Origin: Prevotellaceae bacterium
GTDB lineage: Bacteria; Bacteroidota; Bacteroidia; Bacteroidales; UBA932
Reading direction: 5' to 3'
Assembly: GCA_031258415.1 (NCBI GenBank)
Contig: JAIRMW010000064.1
Coordinates: 1 to 42,249, forward strand
DNA length: 42,249 nt
Of this stretch, positions 1 to 7,697 are shown piece after piece. The notes under the pieces were generated by a model. That model had not been told where the DNA came from. It saw nothing but the letters and a program-made list of their open reading frames with translations, and did not search any database. The position numbers and the translations under genes were made by a program. Within the stretch, counting starts at the first letter, position 1, and each line of letters starts with the position of its first letter.

Positions 1-102
1 ATCGCCCAAGCCCTCACCGAAAAGATGCCCCTCATCAGTAGCGACGGAAAATTTAAAGACTATGAACGGCAGGGACTCAAACTGATTTTCAATAAACGAT
101 AA
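1..102 (+). CDS. C-terminal part of a PIN-domain (VapC-like) toxin, truncated by the window start
   Basis: Reads ...IAQALTEKMPLISSDGKFKDYERQGLKLIFNKR*, closely matching the C-terminus of the PIN ORF at 5744-6157 (IAQSLTERMPLISSDQKMKYYKRQGLTFIANA). Confidence 0.6.
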   Translation: MAQALTEKMPLISSDGKFKDYERQGLKLIFNKR

Positions 103-106
103 TACG

Positions 107-114
107 TACCTTTG
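107..114 (+). promoter_or_regulatory. Bacteroidota-type -7 box TACCTTTG upstream of the 134-364 ORF
   Basis: TAnnTTTG consensus 20 bp before the ATG; near-identical promoter/leader repeated at 988-995. Confidence 0.6.
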
Positions 115-133
115 CAAAAAAAACAATAGCATT

Positions 134-364
134 ATGGCAACCACAAAAAAAACCACAAAAAAAACGACCGCAAAGATAAAAAAAACGGCGCAACCAACAC
201 GGCAACAGGTCGAAGCGGAACTGTTAGAGTTGTTATTAAAAAAAACGAAGTTGCCCAAAATGGAAATCATCGACAGCGCCGAACGCTGGTTTGTAGCAAG
301 CCATCTCAAACTTCTTACCGAAAAGGAGCTACAATACTATAAAAAGAAAGGAATTTTATTATAA
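134..364 (+). CDS. Small protein with Lys/Thr-rich N-terminal tail, putative antitoxin
   Basis: MATTKKTTKKTTAKIKK...; upstream of a PIN-like ORF; C-terminus LLTEKELQYYKKKGILL shared with the next ORF. Confidence 0.55.
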   Translation: MATTKKTTKKTTAKIKKTAQPTRQQVEAELLELLLKKTKLPKMEIIDSAERWFVASHLKLLTEKELQYYKKKGILL

Positions 365-369
365 CGGAT

Positions 370-555
370 ATGATTGCAAAAGGCGATATACGAAAGCAGC
401 ATCTGGAACTGATAGGCCTGCTACTGGAACGGGCAGGTCTTACCTATGAAGAAATCGTCAGGAAAGAAGAAAGGCGCTTTATCCGCGATAAGGCAAAACT
501 GCTTACCGAAAAAGAACGGGAATACTTTAAAAATAAAGGACTGCAATACCTATGA
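370..555 (+). CDS. Small protein paralogous to the C-terminus of the preceding ORF, putative antitoxin
   Basis: Shares the LLTEKExxYxxxKGxxxL motif; stop overlaps the next start. Confidence 0.5.
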   Translation: MIAKGDIRKQHLELIGLLLERAGLTYEEIVRKEERRFIRDKAKLLTEKEREYFKNKGLQYL

Positions 556-968
556 ATAAAAACCGAATCTTTGTAGACAGCAATATATTGATAGGTGCAT
601 ACGTGTCTAAAAATCAGATGGATAAAAATTGTTTACAATATCTTTTTACGTTACAGGGCAAAAAACTGTATACATCTTCTCTTAGTATCATACATTTAAT
701 ATCGTTTTTGAAAAACAGAGAGAAAAGTGAAAAAACAAAAAAAATAGTGCGCTACCTGCTAACTAAATTTTATGTGATTTCCGTACAGGAACAGGATATT
801 ATAAACTCATTGAATATTGAATATCCTGATATGGAAGATAATATTCAATACGTCGTATGCAATAAGCTAAGTTGTTATTTTTTTATAACCAATAACTTAC
901 GGGACTATTCTGGATTTTTAAATATAAAAGCAATTACTCCATCGCGTGTTAGCCTGTTTAAAGATTAA
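552..968 (+). CDS. PIN-domain-like putative toxin
   Basis: N-terminus RIFVDSNILIGAYV and late acidic/NN motif (FFITNNLRDYSGF) typical of PIN domains; overlaps upstream ORF. Confidence 0.6.
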   Translation: MNKNRIFVDSNILIGAYVSKNQMDKNCLQYLFTLQGKKLYTSSLSIIHLISFLKNREKSEKTKKIVRYLLTKFYVISVQEQDIINSLNIEYPDMEDNIQYVVCNKLSCYFFITNNLRDYSGFLNIKAITPSRVSLFKD

Positions 969-1062
969 TTGCATTACCCCTTTTTTGTACCTTTGCAAAA
1001 AAACGATAGCATTATGACAAAAAAAAAGCGGCGTCTACACACCGCTCCCGATCAGGAGGCAT

Positions 1063-1329
1063 TCAGCGCGGGGCGCGGCCTCGATACAATTCGTATTCGT
1101 CGAAAATCAAGTCCCAGTTTCTACCCCAGACGATGTTGCCGTATTCTATTTTGAATTTCTTGAATTTCTTAATATCCCGATACTTGTCGTATTGAGGGTG
1201 CGGGTTTCCAAGCAGGAACGGGCCGAAATCAATGTCCCGTACTACGCCGTCGGAGAATGTCAGACGCACTGCATAGCCGTCTAAATAGGTGGCCTCTACA
1301 ATACTTAAACAAGGACTATTTTTTTTCAT
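1063..1329 (-). CDS. DUF2442-like protein
   Basis: VRLTFSDGVVRDIDFGPFL... pattern; paired with DUF4160-like ORF. Confidence 0.7.
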   Translation of the reverse strand: MKKNSPCLSIVEATYLDGYAVRLTFSDGVVRDIDFGPFLLGNPHPQYDKYRDIKKFKKFKIEYGNIVWGRNWDLIFDEYELYRGRAPR

Positions 1330-1636
1330 TGTGCCGGATTTTTTTAGTAATGGTGATTTTCCGTATCTCTTTTTTTAACACAAATACATCCACCCATTTT
1401 TGAAGGATGTCCTTGTAATAATGCTGAATAAAGGCCATCGCTTTTTGAGCGTCAGTAGTCGATAACAATTCAACCTTTCGACGTTTCCTTTGCCTGACCT
1501 CTGTCAATACGCCATTATACACTATAAGTTCAAAAATAGTTTCCTTATCTCCTTTTTTTACATGCACATGAATAGGATCATGCTCATTCATGTAAAAATA
1601 GAAAACCAATCCAAAATATTCAAAAATAGTAGGCAT
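1316..1636 (-). CDS. DUF4160-like protein
   Basis: MPTIFEYFGLVFYFYMNEHDPIHVHVKKG... pattern; overlaps the DUF2442-like ORF. Confidence 0.7.
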   Translation of the reverse strand: MPTIFEYFGLVFYFYMNEHDPIHVHVKKGDKETIFELIVYNGVLTEVRQRKRRKVELLSTTDAQKAMAFIQHYYKDILQKWVDVFVLKKEIRKITITKKIRHNEKK

Positions 1637-1654
1637 TGCTTTACGTAATGGTTA

Positions 1655-1780
1655 TTAATCATTAATACCCGTATCCCTTCCGGGCCGGCCCTCCTCCATG
1701 TTCCTGTCGCCGACAGTTTCTTTGAAGGCTTTCTTTTTTGCTGCGACTTCTTTAGCCGCTATTTTTATAATTGTTGCCAT
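1655..1780 (-). CDS. 41-aa Lys/Ala-rich leader/antitoxin-like peptide (not in supplied ORF list)
   Basis: MATIIKIAAKEVAAKKKAFKETVGDRNMEEGRPGRDTGIND*; preceded by - strand TATCTTTGC at 1798-1806. Confidence 0.45.
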   Translation of the reverse strand: MATIIKIAAKEVAAKKKAFKETVGDRNMEEGRPGRDTGIND

Positions 1781-1797
1781 ATTCCTGTATTTTTTCT

Positions 1798-1806
1798 GCA
1801 AAGATA
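1798..1806 (-). promoter_or_regulatory. Bacteroidota-type -7 box (TATCTTTGC on - strand)
   Basis: GCAAAGATA on + strand, upstream of the 1780 start. Confidence 0.55.
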
Positions 1807-1913
1807 CAAAATAATCATTCATCCCCCCCCGTATTTGTTAAATTAACATTAAGGAAGTTATCGTTTGTTATCGTTTGTTCCGCTGCCATCTACAGAGGGT
1901 ACCTAAATTTGCC

Positions 1914-2195
1914 GACGTAAACCGGACACGAATAAAAAAGCGCCGGAAAAGACAGAAACAATTACAAGGTAAACCATTGTAGACCAAAAAGGTAAACCGA
2001 AAAAACCAAAAGGAAGCCGAAAGTAAACATCCGTAAACCGACGTAAACCGGACACGAATAAAAAAGCGCCGGAAAAGACGGAAAAAATTACAAGGTAAAC
2101 CATTGTAGAATAAAAAGGTAAACCAAAAAACAAAAAGGAAGCCGAAAGTAAACATCCGTAAACCGTCGTAAACCGTCGTAAAACGGATACGAATA
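1914..2195. repeat. 126-bp tandem duplication plus partial third copy, rich in GTAAACC heptamers
   Basis: GACGTAAACCGGACACGAATAAAAAAGCGCCGGAAAAGAC... at 1914 and again at 2040; partial copy near 2167. Confidence 0.85.
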
Positions 2196-2214
2196 AAAAA
2201 AGGGACTGTAAAAA

Positions 2215-2532
2215 ATGGAAAATAGGAAAAGCAAACCATCGTCAAATCACAATAAACCAGACGCAAACCGCGAGGCGATCATCACCCGACGCCCCGACGG
2301 AATGCACTTTGCCGAATACCGGCTACTGCGAAAAGAACAGCAGCAGCGCATCCGCGACTACCTCGCCGGACGCCCGACGACCGCCTGCTATCCCTCCGAC
2401 CGCCGGGAACGTCGCGAACGCGAGCGCCTGCAAGCCTCGTTCGACAACGCCCAACGGCCCTATCAATTCCACAAGCACCGCTATAAACGCCTCAAACGCG
2501 CCGGACTGATTATCAGTAATGCAATACCCTAA
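2215..2532 (+). CDS. Small basic protein, unknown function
   Basis: 105-aa Arg/Lys-rich ORF directly downstream of the iteron-like repeats. Confidence 0.45.
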   Translation: MENRKSKPSSNHNKPDANREAIITRRPDGMHFAEYRLLRKEQQQRIRDYLAGRPTTACYPSDRRERRERERLQASFDNAQRPYQFHKHRYKRLKRAGLIISNAIP

Positions 2533-2546
2533 ACAACGTATATACA

Positions 2547-2930
2547 ATGAAAACAACACCGGACAATTACACGGAAGTAGGACGACTCACAGCGCCTATA
2601 GCCAAAGAAATACATCGAAAAGCCGCGTATATTTACATTAACCGAAACTATTTGCGGCATATCGAAAATGACCACCCCAAAGAATTGAACGCATTGGGTA
2701 TTGATGCTATTACGCTGGTTCGATTAGTTGTAAACCAGTATAACCGTATCTATAAGGGTTCCGGCGACTCGTTGTTGCTGGTTGTCTACAACGGCAGGCC
2801 AAAAGCGGCTGCCATTGAATTGAATTGGGCATTAAAAGACGAATTTTATGAAGTAAAAACCGCTACGATTATGAAAAAGGACTTTTTAGAAAGAAAAACA
2901 TTACTGTGGCCATTAGAAGATAAAAAGTAG
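2547..2930 (+). CDS. Putative BECR/PBECR-fold nuclease, paralogue 1 of 3
   Basis: YIYINRNYLRHIENDHPKEL...YNRIYKGSGDSLLLVVYNG...FYEVKTATIMKKDFL; strongly conserved in the ORFs at 19577 and 20697; fold call by motif only. Confidence 0.5.
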   Translation: MKTTPDNYTEVGRLTAPIAKEIHRKAAYIYINRNYLRHIENDHPKELNALGIDAITLVRLVVNQYNRIYKGSGDSLLLVVYNGRPKAAAIELNWALKDEFYEVKTATIMKKDFLERKTLLWPLEDKK

Positions 2931-2954
2931 ATATAATGAAATAAATACTAAAAA

Positions 2955-3106
2955 ATTACTGTGGCCAAAGTAGACCCACTGACTACTAACGTGCAGCTTC
3001 TGCGCTCTGCATCCCCTTATCCCTTATATAGCGATAATCGCAGGCTATATTTCGGAGCGGGACCACCCGGAGCCAATCCCGAGCAGTACGTGGACGCCAC
3101 AGTAAT
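2955..3106 (-). ncRNA. Structured repeat/ncRNA unit A
   Basis: Closing stem ATTACTGTGG/CCACAGTAAT; internal stems AGTAG/CTACT, TGCAG/CTGCA, ATATAGC/GCTATAT; - strand TATCTTTGC just outside its right end, T-tract after the left arm. Confidence 0.65.
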
Positions 3107-3154
3107 TTAGTTGCAAAGATAGTAAAAAAAAGTAGATTAAATGAAAAAAAAAGA

Positions 3155-3308
3155 ATTACTGTGGCCAAAGTAAACCGACCGATTACTAACGTGCAGCTTC
3201 TGCGCTCTGCACTCCCTGTATGCCTAATATAGCGATAATCGCAGGCTATATTTCGGAGTCGGACGAACCCGGAGCCAATCCCGAGCAGTACGTGGACGCC
3301 ACAGTAAT
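3155..3308 (-). ncRNA. Structured repeat/ncRNA unit B
   Basis: Same architecture; stem AGTAG/CTACT replaced by AGTAA/TTACT (compensatory change). Confidence 0.65.
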
Positions 3309-3379
3309 TCGATACAAAGATAGTAAAAAAAGAATAAATAATTAAAAAACAACTAAAAACAACTAAAAACAACTAAATT

Positions 3380-4036
3380 ATGGATGCAAAAGCATACACT
3401 TTAAAATTGACGGACGCAATGGCCTCCGAACTAAACGCCATTATTTACAAATCGGGCGCCGCCCCGGAAACGATCAACATCCGTGAAGCCTTCGAGATAC
3501 TCTTGAAGCGCGCGACAGCCCCGCCACCGCCCCAGCCCCCTGTGGCGGAAACCGACGAATACCGCGACCTGCTGGCCCGGCACGACGCGCTCCTCGTCGA
3601 GCATAACAGGCTTGCCGAACAATACGCCGAAGCATCGGAAGCCGCCGCCGCCGCCAAAACCGCCGCCGCCGAAGCCGCCGCCCAAGCCGAAACCCAGCGC
3701 CTGCGGGCCGACGCCGCCGCTGCCGACTGCCGGCAGGCGCAAGACGCCATCGCAGAACTGCGCGCGCTGATCGACGCGCAGCAGTTGCCCGAAAACGCAT
3801 TTATCGTACAGACCGACCCCGGCCGATGGCAACTGCTCTCCGAAACCTGCGAACGCCTCCGCGACGCCGCCACAAAATACCCCAAATTAGCCGTATTCGG
3901 AAACATTACGCCCGCCATGCTGCTCCTCTACATGTTCGAACGATACCTGTTCGAACGACGCCTCGAATGGTTCTTTCCCCTGTCGATCATGCCCCTACAG
4001 CGTATTAAAGAAATCAGCAGTCAATATGTGGAGTAG
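3380..4036 (+). CDS. Ala-rich coiled-coil protein
   Basis: Long Ala/Glu/Gln coiled-coil segment; long ORF in a collinear gene series. Confidence 0.65.
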   Translation: MDAKAYTLKLTDAMASELNAIIYKSGAAPETINIREAFEILLKRATAPPPPQPPVAETDEYRDLLARHDALLVEHNRLAEQYAEASEAAAAAKTAAAEAAAQAETQRLRADAAAADCRQAQDAIAELRALIDAQQLPENAFIVQTDPGRWQLLSETCERLRDAATKYPKLAVFGNITPAMLLLYMFERYLFERRLEWFFPLSIMPLQRIKEISSQYVE

Positions 4037-4286
4037 CCTATTAAAATCCGTATTCCCGATGGTCAAGCAAAATATTCCGACGATGGAAAAAAGCATCGTC
4101 GAATACCTGCAAAAAAAGCCCAAACGACCGGGCGAAAGCGCCATCACAGCCCTGCTCGATACCGACGAAAACGGACACGCACAGATACTCGTCGTCGCCG
4201 TTGCCGACGACCTGCGCATCGTCCGCGAAGTCGAACGATTCCGGCTGACCGAATTTATCGAAACCCTCTTAAAAAAAGCAATGTAG
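4026..4286 (+). CDS. Hypothetical element protein
   Basis: 86-aa ORF overlapping the upstream gene. Confidence 0.55.
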   Translation: MWSSLLKSVFPMVKQNIPTMEKSIVEYLQKKPKRPGESAITALLDTDENGHAQILVVAVADDLRIVREVERFRLTEFIETLLKKAM

Positions 4287-4287
4287 T

Positions 4288-4824
4288 ATGTTGAATATAC
4301 CCCAAACGCCAACCCCGACGCCGGCGAACGCGGCAACCCTGCCCGTCGAACGGGTTACCGCCGCCGACACCGCCGCCATGATGAGCTACAGCCCCGGCAG
4401 CGTCGACGAGCTGGCCGACGAACTGCGGCAGCCCAAACAGCCCTTCGAGGTGCCCGACTTCGAGGCCCTCGAAACGACTGTCGAAACGCCCGAACCCGAA
4501 CCCTCGCCCGCCGAGGCGCGCGCGCAAAACAAAATGGTCGCCCAAACCGTCGCCAGCGTTGGCGACGGCGTGCTGGCATTCCTGCTCTCCGTATTCGCTC
4601 ACGACGAACCCCACGAGTTCCGGCTGCCGAAAGAGTCGATGCGCGACATCATGCCGACCCTCGAGCGATGTATGGCCGGAAAAAACATAGACCTCGCGCC
4701 CGGATGGGCGCTCTTCTTTGCCGTCCTGATCGCCTACCTGCCCCTCGTGATGAAAGCCAATGCCAAACGGAACGAATGGAAAGAAAAACAGAAAGCCGCA
4801 GAGCATGGAACAGCAAGCCCTTAA
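4288..4824 (+). CDS. Hypothetical element protein with C-terminal hydrophobic segment
   Basis: ALFFAVLIAYLPLVM; compact operon with flanking genes. Confidence 0.6.
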   Translation: MLNIPQTPTPTPANAATLPVERVTAADTAAMMSYSPGSVDELADELRQPKQPFEVPDFEALETTVETPEPEPSPAEARAQNKMVAQTVASVGDGVLAFLLSVFAHDEPHEFRLPKESMRDIMPTLERCMAGKNIDLAPGWALFFAVLIAYLPLVMKANAKRNEWKEKQKAAEHGTASP

Positions 4825-5380
4825 ACCGCCCCCCGAAAGAGCCTGTAAACTGATTGCCGTAATCGGCGTAAACGGTACGGGAAAAACAACGGCAGTCATC
4901 CGACTGTTAAAATCCATGAACGGAAAAGCCCTTATTCTTACCCCACACTGTAACGAATATGAGAAATATCCGCACAATAATCTGGAAAAACCGTCCGACT
5001 TCCGATTCTCGGGAATATGTAAAAACTATTTCCCGTCGCGCGAACTGATGCAATCGGTCGTTAAATACTTCTACGACGGGACACTCGTGCTCGAAGAATC
5101 GCGTATTTACATCGAAAACCAGCCCACGCCGCTCAACTACGCCCTGCTCAACGGAATGCGACAGCGAATGACCGACATCATTTTTGTCGGACACGCTTTT
5201 TCCGACGTCCCGCCCCTATTCCTCAACCGAATGACGCGAATACTGCTGTTCCAGACGCTCGAAAAATTAGAACGCAGAAAAGGAGCCCTGCTCTACTTCG
5301 ACCTCTTTAAGGAAACACAGGAAGAGGTAAACAGAAAAGCCCTCAAAAACCCGCACTTCTGTAAACTGATAAAACTATGA
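4805..5380 (+). CDS. P-loop ATPase, candidate genome-packaging ATPase
   Basis: Walker A GVNGTGKT; Walker B-like GTLVLEE; DIIFVGHAFSD; start at MEQQALKPPPE. Confidence 0.6.
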   Translation: MEQQALKPPPERACKLIAVIGVNGTGKTTAVIRLLKSMNGKALILTPHCNEYEKYPHNNLEKPSDFRFSGICKNYFPSRELMQSVVKYFYDGTLVLEESRIYIENQPTPLNYALLNGMRQRMTDIIFVGHAFSDVPPLFLNRMTRILLFQTLEKLERRKGALLYFDLFKETQEEVNRKALKNPHFCKLIKL

Positions 5381-5404
5381 AAACGATTGATCTGAATCAG
5401 TATG

Positions 5405-5502
5405 AAAAATAAAAAAAACCGTCGGGTTTACAGTCGTAGTTTATAAGCTACTCTCCAACGGTTTTTAAGTTGATACCACATATACAACTTACCGCAAAGA
5501 TA
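5405..5502 (-). ncRNA. Candidate ~80-90-nt small RNA with own promoter and terminator
   Basis: - strand TATCTTTGC (5494-5502), hairpin AAGTTG/CAACTT, hairpin GTAG/CTAC, then AACCGTTGG...CCGACGGTTTTTTTT terminator. Confidence 0.5.
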
Positions 5503-5531
5503 GCGTTTTTTTTATTAATACGGAAAAATCC

Positions 5532-5729
5532 ATGAACCGAACACGATTATATACCAAAAAAGAATTGCGACTGCTGGCGGGAGTATCGGAGAGCACATTC
5601 CGCAGATACCTCAATAAAAAGTATTTCGACGAATTACAGAAAATGGGCTACGAAAAAAAACAGAAAATACTCACCCCCACACAATATAAATACATAGTCG
5701 ATAAGCTCGTTATCGTAAATGATGAATAA
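5532..5729 (+). CDS. Small HTH protein
   Basis: TKKELRLLAGVSESTFRRYLNKK. Confidence 0.55.
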   Translation: MNRTRLYTKKELRLLAGVSESTFRRYLNKKYFDELQKMGYEKKQKILTPTQYKYIVDKLVIVNDE

Positions 5730-5743
5730 AGACGATTCAGGCC

Positions 5744-6157
5744 TCACGCATTCGCAATGAACGTCAGCCCCTGCCGTTTATAGTATTTCATTTTCTGGTC
5801 GCTACTGATGAGCGGCATCCTTTCGGTGAGGGATTGGGCAATGATAAGACGGTCGAACGGATCGCCGTGATCTTTGACCGGCGCAATCTGATAGAAGGTC
5901 GTAAGATGCTCCTTTTTGATATATTTGATCTTAAAATTCAAGGTGTTTTCAATATCTTCAAACACATCTTTCGCGGATTTCCATTTAGGTACAACGATCT
6001 TATTCGTCTGTAGGAGCATGAAAATTTCCTGTATGCTAACGGCGCTTACATAAATAAGATTTTCAGGATTTTCGATAATTTGAAATATGTCTTTTGAGAT
6101 AAGAGATGTCTCTGTACGTAAGCGGATAAGAATAGTAGTATCAATTAAGTATCTCAT
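5744..6157 (-). CDS. PIN-domain (VapC-like) toxin
   Basis: MRYLIDTTILIRLRTE...DPFDRLIIAQSLTERMPLISSD. Confidence 0.85.
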   Translation of the reverse strand: MRYLIDTTILIRLRTETSLISKDIFQIIENPENLIYVSAVSIQEIFMLLQTNKIVVPKWKSAKDVFEDIENTLNFKIKYIKKEHLTTFYQIAPVKDHGDPFDRLIIAQSLTERMPLISSDQKMKYYKRQGLTFIANA

Positions 6158-6178
6158 AAATAGTTGGCCTGTTTTATT

Positions 6179-6397
6179 TTATGACGCCTGATAATTAGCA
6201 TCTTTTAATATCTCAAGAATACTTACGCCTGTAAGCACCCGTGGATCATTAATAATCATATCTCCTTTCGGGTGTGCCCGCATCCATTTGCCTGCTTTCG
6301 ACAGTTTTTCTTTGGGCGCTGCCTTTTTTTTGGCCGTCTTTTTTGCTGTGGCTTTCTTGGCCGTTTTTTTTGTGGTTGTTTTTGTAGTTGTTGCCAT
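6179..6397 (-). CDS. Cognate antitoxin-like protein with histone-H1-like Lys/Ala tail
   Basis: MATTTKTTTKKTAKKATAKKTAKKKAAPKEK...; start chosen after promoter TATCTTTG at 6418-6425. Confidence 0.65.
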   Translation of the reverse strand: MATTTKTTTKKTAKKATAKKTAKKKAAPKEKLSKAGKWMRAHPKGDMIINDPRVLTGVSILEILKDANYQAS

Positions 6398-6477
6398 AAT
6401 AGGGTGTTTTTTTATACAAAGATACAAAATAAACGAATACAATCACCCCTCGCCCCCCCCCGACGGCCCCGAAAAAA

Positions 6478-6537
6478 GCAGTCAAAAGCAGTCAAAAGCG
6501 GTCAAATCCGGTCAAAAGCAGTCAAAACCGCTCACGG
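6478..6537. repeat. 10-bp-period direct repeats (GCAGTCAAAA)x5 plus degenerate sixth, between divergent promoters
   Basis: gcagtcaaaa gcagtcaaaa gcggtcaaat ccggtcaaaa gcagtcaaaa ccgctcacgg. Confidence 0.85.
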
Positions 6538-6722
6538 ACGGTTCGGATGTTCGCAACTTTGCACCGGTAATAAAAACGTTGCAACAATTCGATTGTTGGC
6601 GCTTTTCAGAAACGTGAGACGACCGACGCGGGACAACAGCGCCTATCGACTCGTCGAACCTGTTGGCCCCCCTTGCAAATCTTTCGTTTCTTTTTTAGTA
6701 AATTATTTTAATACAATATAAT

Positions 6723-6866
6723 ATGACAAATTATCTGAACAAAACATCCACCGTCGCATGGCTCGTCATCGCACTGATCGTCATTGTGCTCGTTACGCAC
6801 GTGGCAGACAAAAAGGCGACCGGAACCTCCAATTTTTTTGGTAAACTATTAAAAAAGAAAAAATAA
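6723..6866 (+). CDS. 47-aa single-pass membrane protein (not in supplied ORF list)
   Basis: MTNYLNKTSTVAWLVIALIVIVLVTHVADKKATGTSNFFGKLLKKKK*; stop overlaps next ATG. Confidence 0.65.
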   Translation: MTNYLNKTSTVAWLVIALIVIVLVTHVADKKATGTSNFFGKLLKKKK

Positions 6867-7594
6867 TGAAACAAAATTTTCCTTCACTGGCCGGTAAACA
6901 ACGCTTGTCGGCCCGTATGACCGGCGCCGATTTTACCGACGCCATTGCCCGAGCCCGACGGCAAAACTCCGTCCGGTTCAACGGCGTAACGCCCGAAGAT
7001 GCCGCCGACTTCCTGATCAGCAAGTATACCATCCAGTATACGCTTACCAGCGTCGCCGCCTCCTCCGTCAAACTCGCGTTACTGCCGGGCTATTTTAACT
7101 CGGTTACGGAGATCAACGCCTCCCGCGGACTGGCGCTCGACGCCATTATCAACGAGGGCGACATCAAGGACACCGCCTCCACGCCCGCCAAGATTGCGAC
7201 GGGTAAAGGCGAACCGTATCCGATTAACGAACTGCTGCGCTTTGTGTATCGCAATCCGCAGTGCTTCACGCATTTAAAACTACTGGCCAGCTCTCCCGAC
7301 CAGCTCTACAACAACATTGAAATCGTTCACCTCTCGCCCTATCACGGGCTGGCAAGCGACCGGCTTAACCCGTCGATGTACAAAACCGCCAACCAGACCA
7401 ACGATAAGATGGCCGACATTCCCCTGCCGGATTTTCAGATGGACGACCAGACGCTGCTGTACATCACGCTCAACGCCGGCGCGTCGCTGACGTTCATCTG
7501 GAGCGCCGGCGCCCAGTGGAACGAAGCCAGCGACCTGCACGAACTGGCGAAAGGATACGCAAGCATCCTGGCCAACGCCTCCGCAGGACGCTAA
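6866..7594 (+). CDS. Candidate major capsid protein (jelly-roll type)
   Basis: 242-aa beta-rich ORF with NPQCFTHLKLLASSPDQLYNNIEIVHLSPYHG...DIPLPDFQMDDQTLLYITLNAGASLTFIWSAGAQ; first large non-membrane gene of the structural block and followed by a stable hairpin. Confidence 0.5.
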   Translation: MKQNFPSLAGKQRLSARMTGADFTDAIARARRQNSVRFNGVTPEDAADFLISKYTIQYTLTSVAASSVKLALLPGYFNSVTEINASRGLALDAIINEGDIKDTASTPAKIATGKGEPYPINELLRFVYRNPQCFTHLKLLASSPDQLYNNIEIVHLSPYHGLASDRLNPSMYKTANQTNDKMADIPLPDFQMDDQTLLYITLNAGASLTFIWSAGAQWNEASDLHELAKGYASILANASAGR

Positions 7595-7615
7595 GCGGTA
7601 AACAAACGTAATTAC

Positions 7616-7667
7616 GGGGGCCTCCGTTGGCGAGCTGTATAGTCCTCGCCCGCCAACGGAATCCCCC
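7616..7667 (+). terminator. Long hairpin after the candidate capsid gene (attenuator/partial terminator)
   Basis: GGGGG-CCT-CCGTTGGCGAG...CTCGCCCGCCAACGG-AAT-CCCCC. Confidence 0.65.
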
Positions 7668-7697
7668 TTAATTATTTATTACTAAAGAACAAATACA

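Noticed and set aside
1868-2266. Phe-rich - strand ORFs 1868-2266 and 1903-2133
   Set aside because: Translations of the tandem GTAAACC repeat region; not plausible proteins.
2955-3308. Units A-F as MITEs (10-bp terminal inverted repeats)
   Set aside because: Conservation extends past the inverted repeats into a promoter box and a T-tract, stems show compensatory changes, and all copies sit behind one gene family; no clear target-site duplications. MITE origin remains a possible ancestor.
3431-3918. Long antisense ORFs over 3380-4036 and similar high-GC coding genes
   Set aside because: Shadow ORFs from GC-rich codon bias; low-complexity translations without recognisable motifs.
6272-6721. 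ORFs 6272-6721 and 6288-6617 on the + strand
   Set aside because: Antisense to the Lys-rich antitoxin gene and run through the 10-bp repeat array; artefactual.
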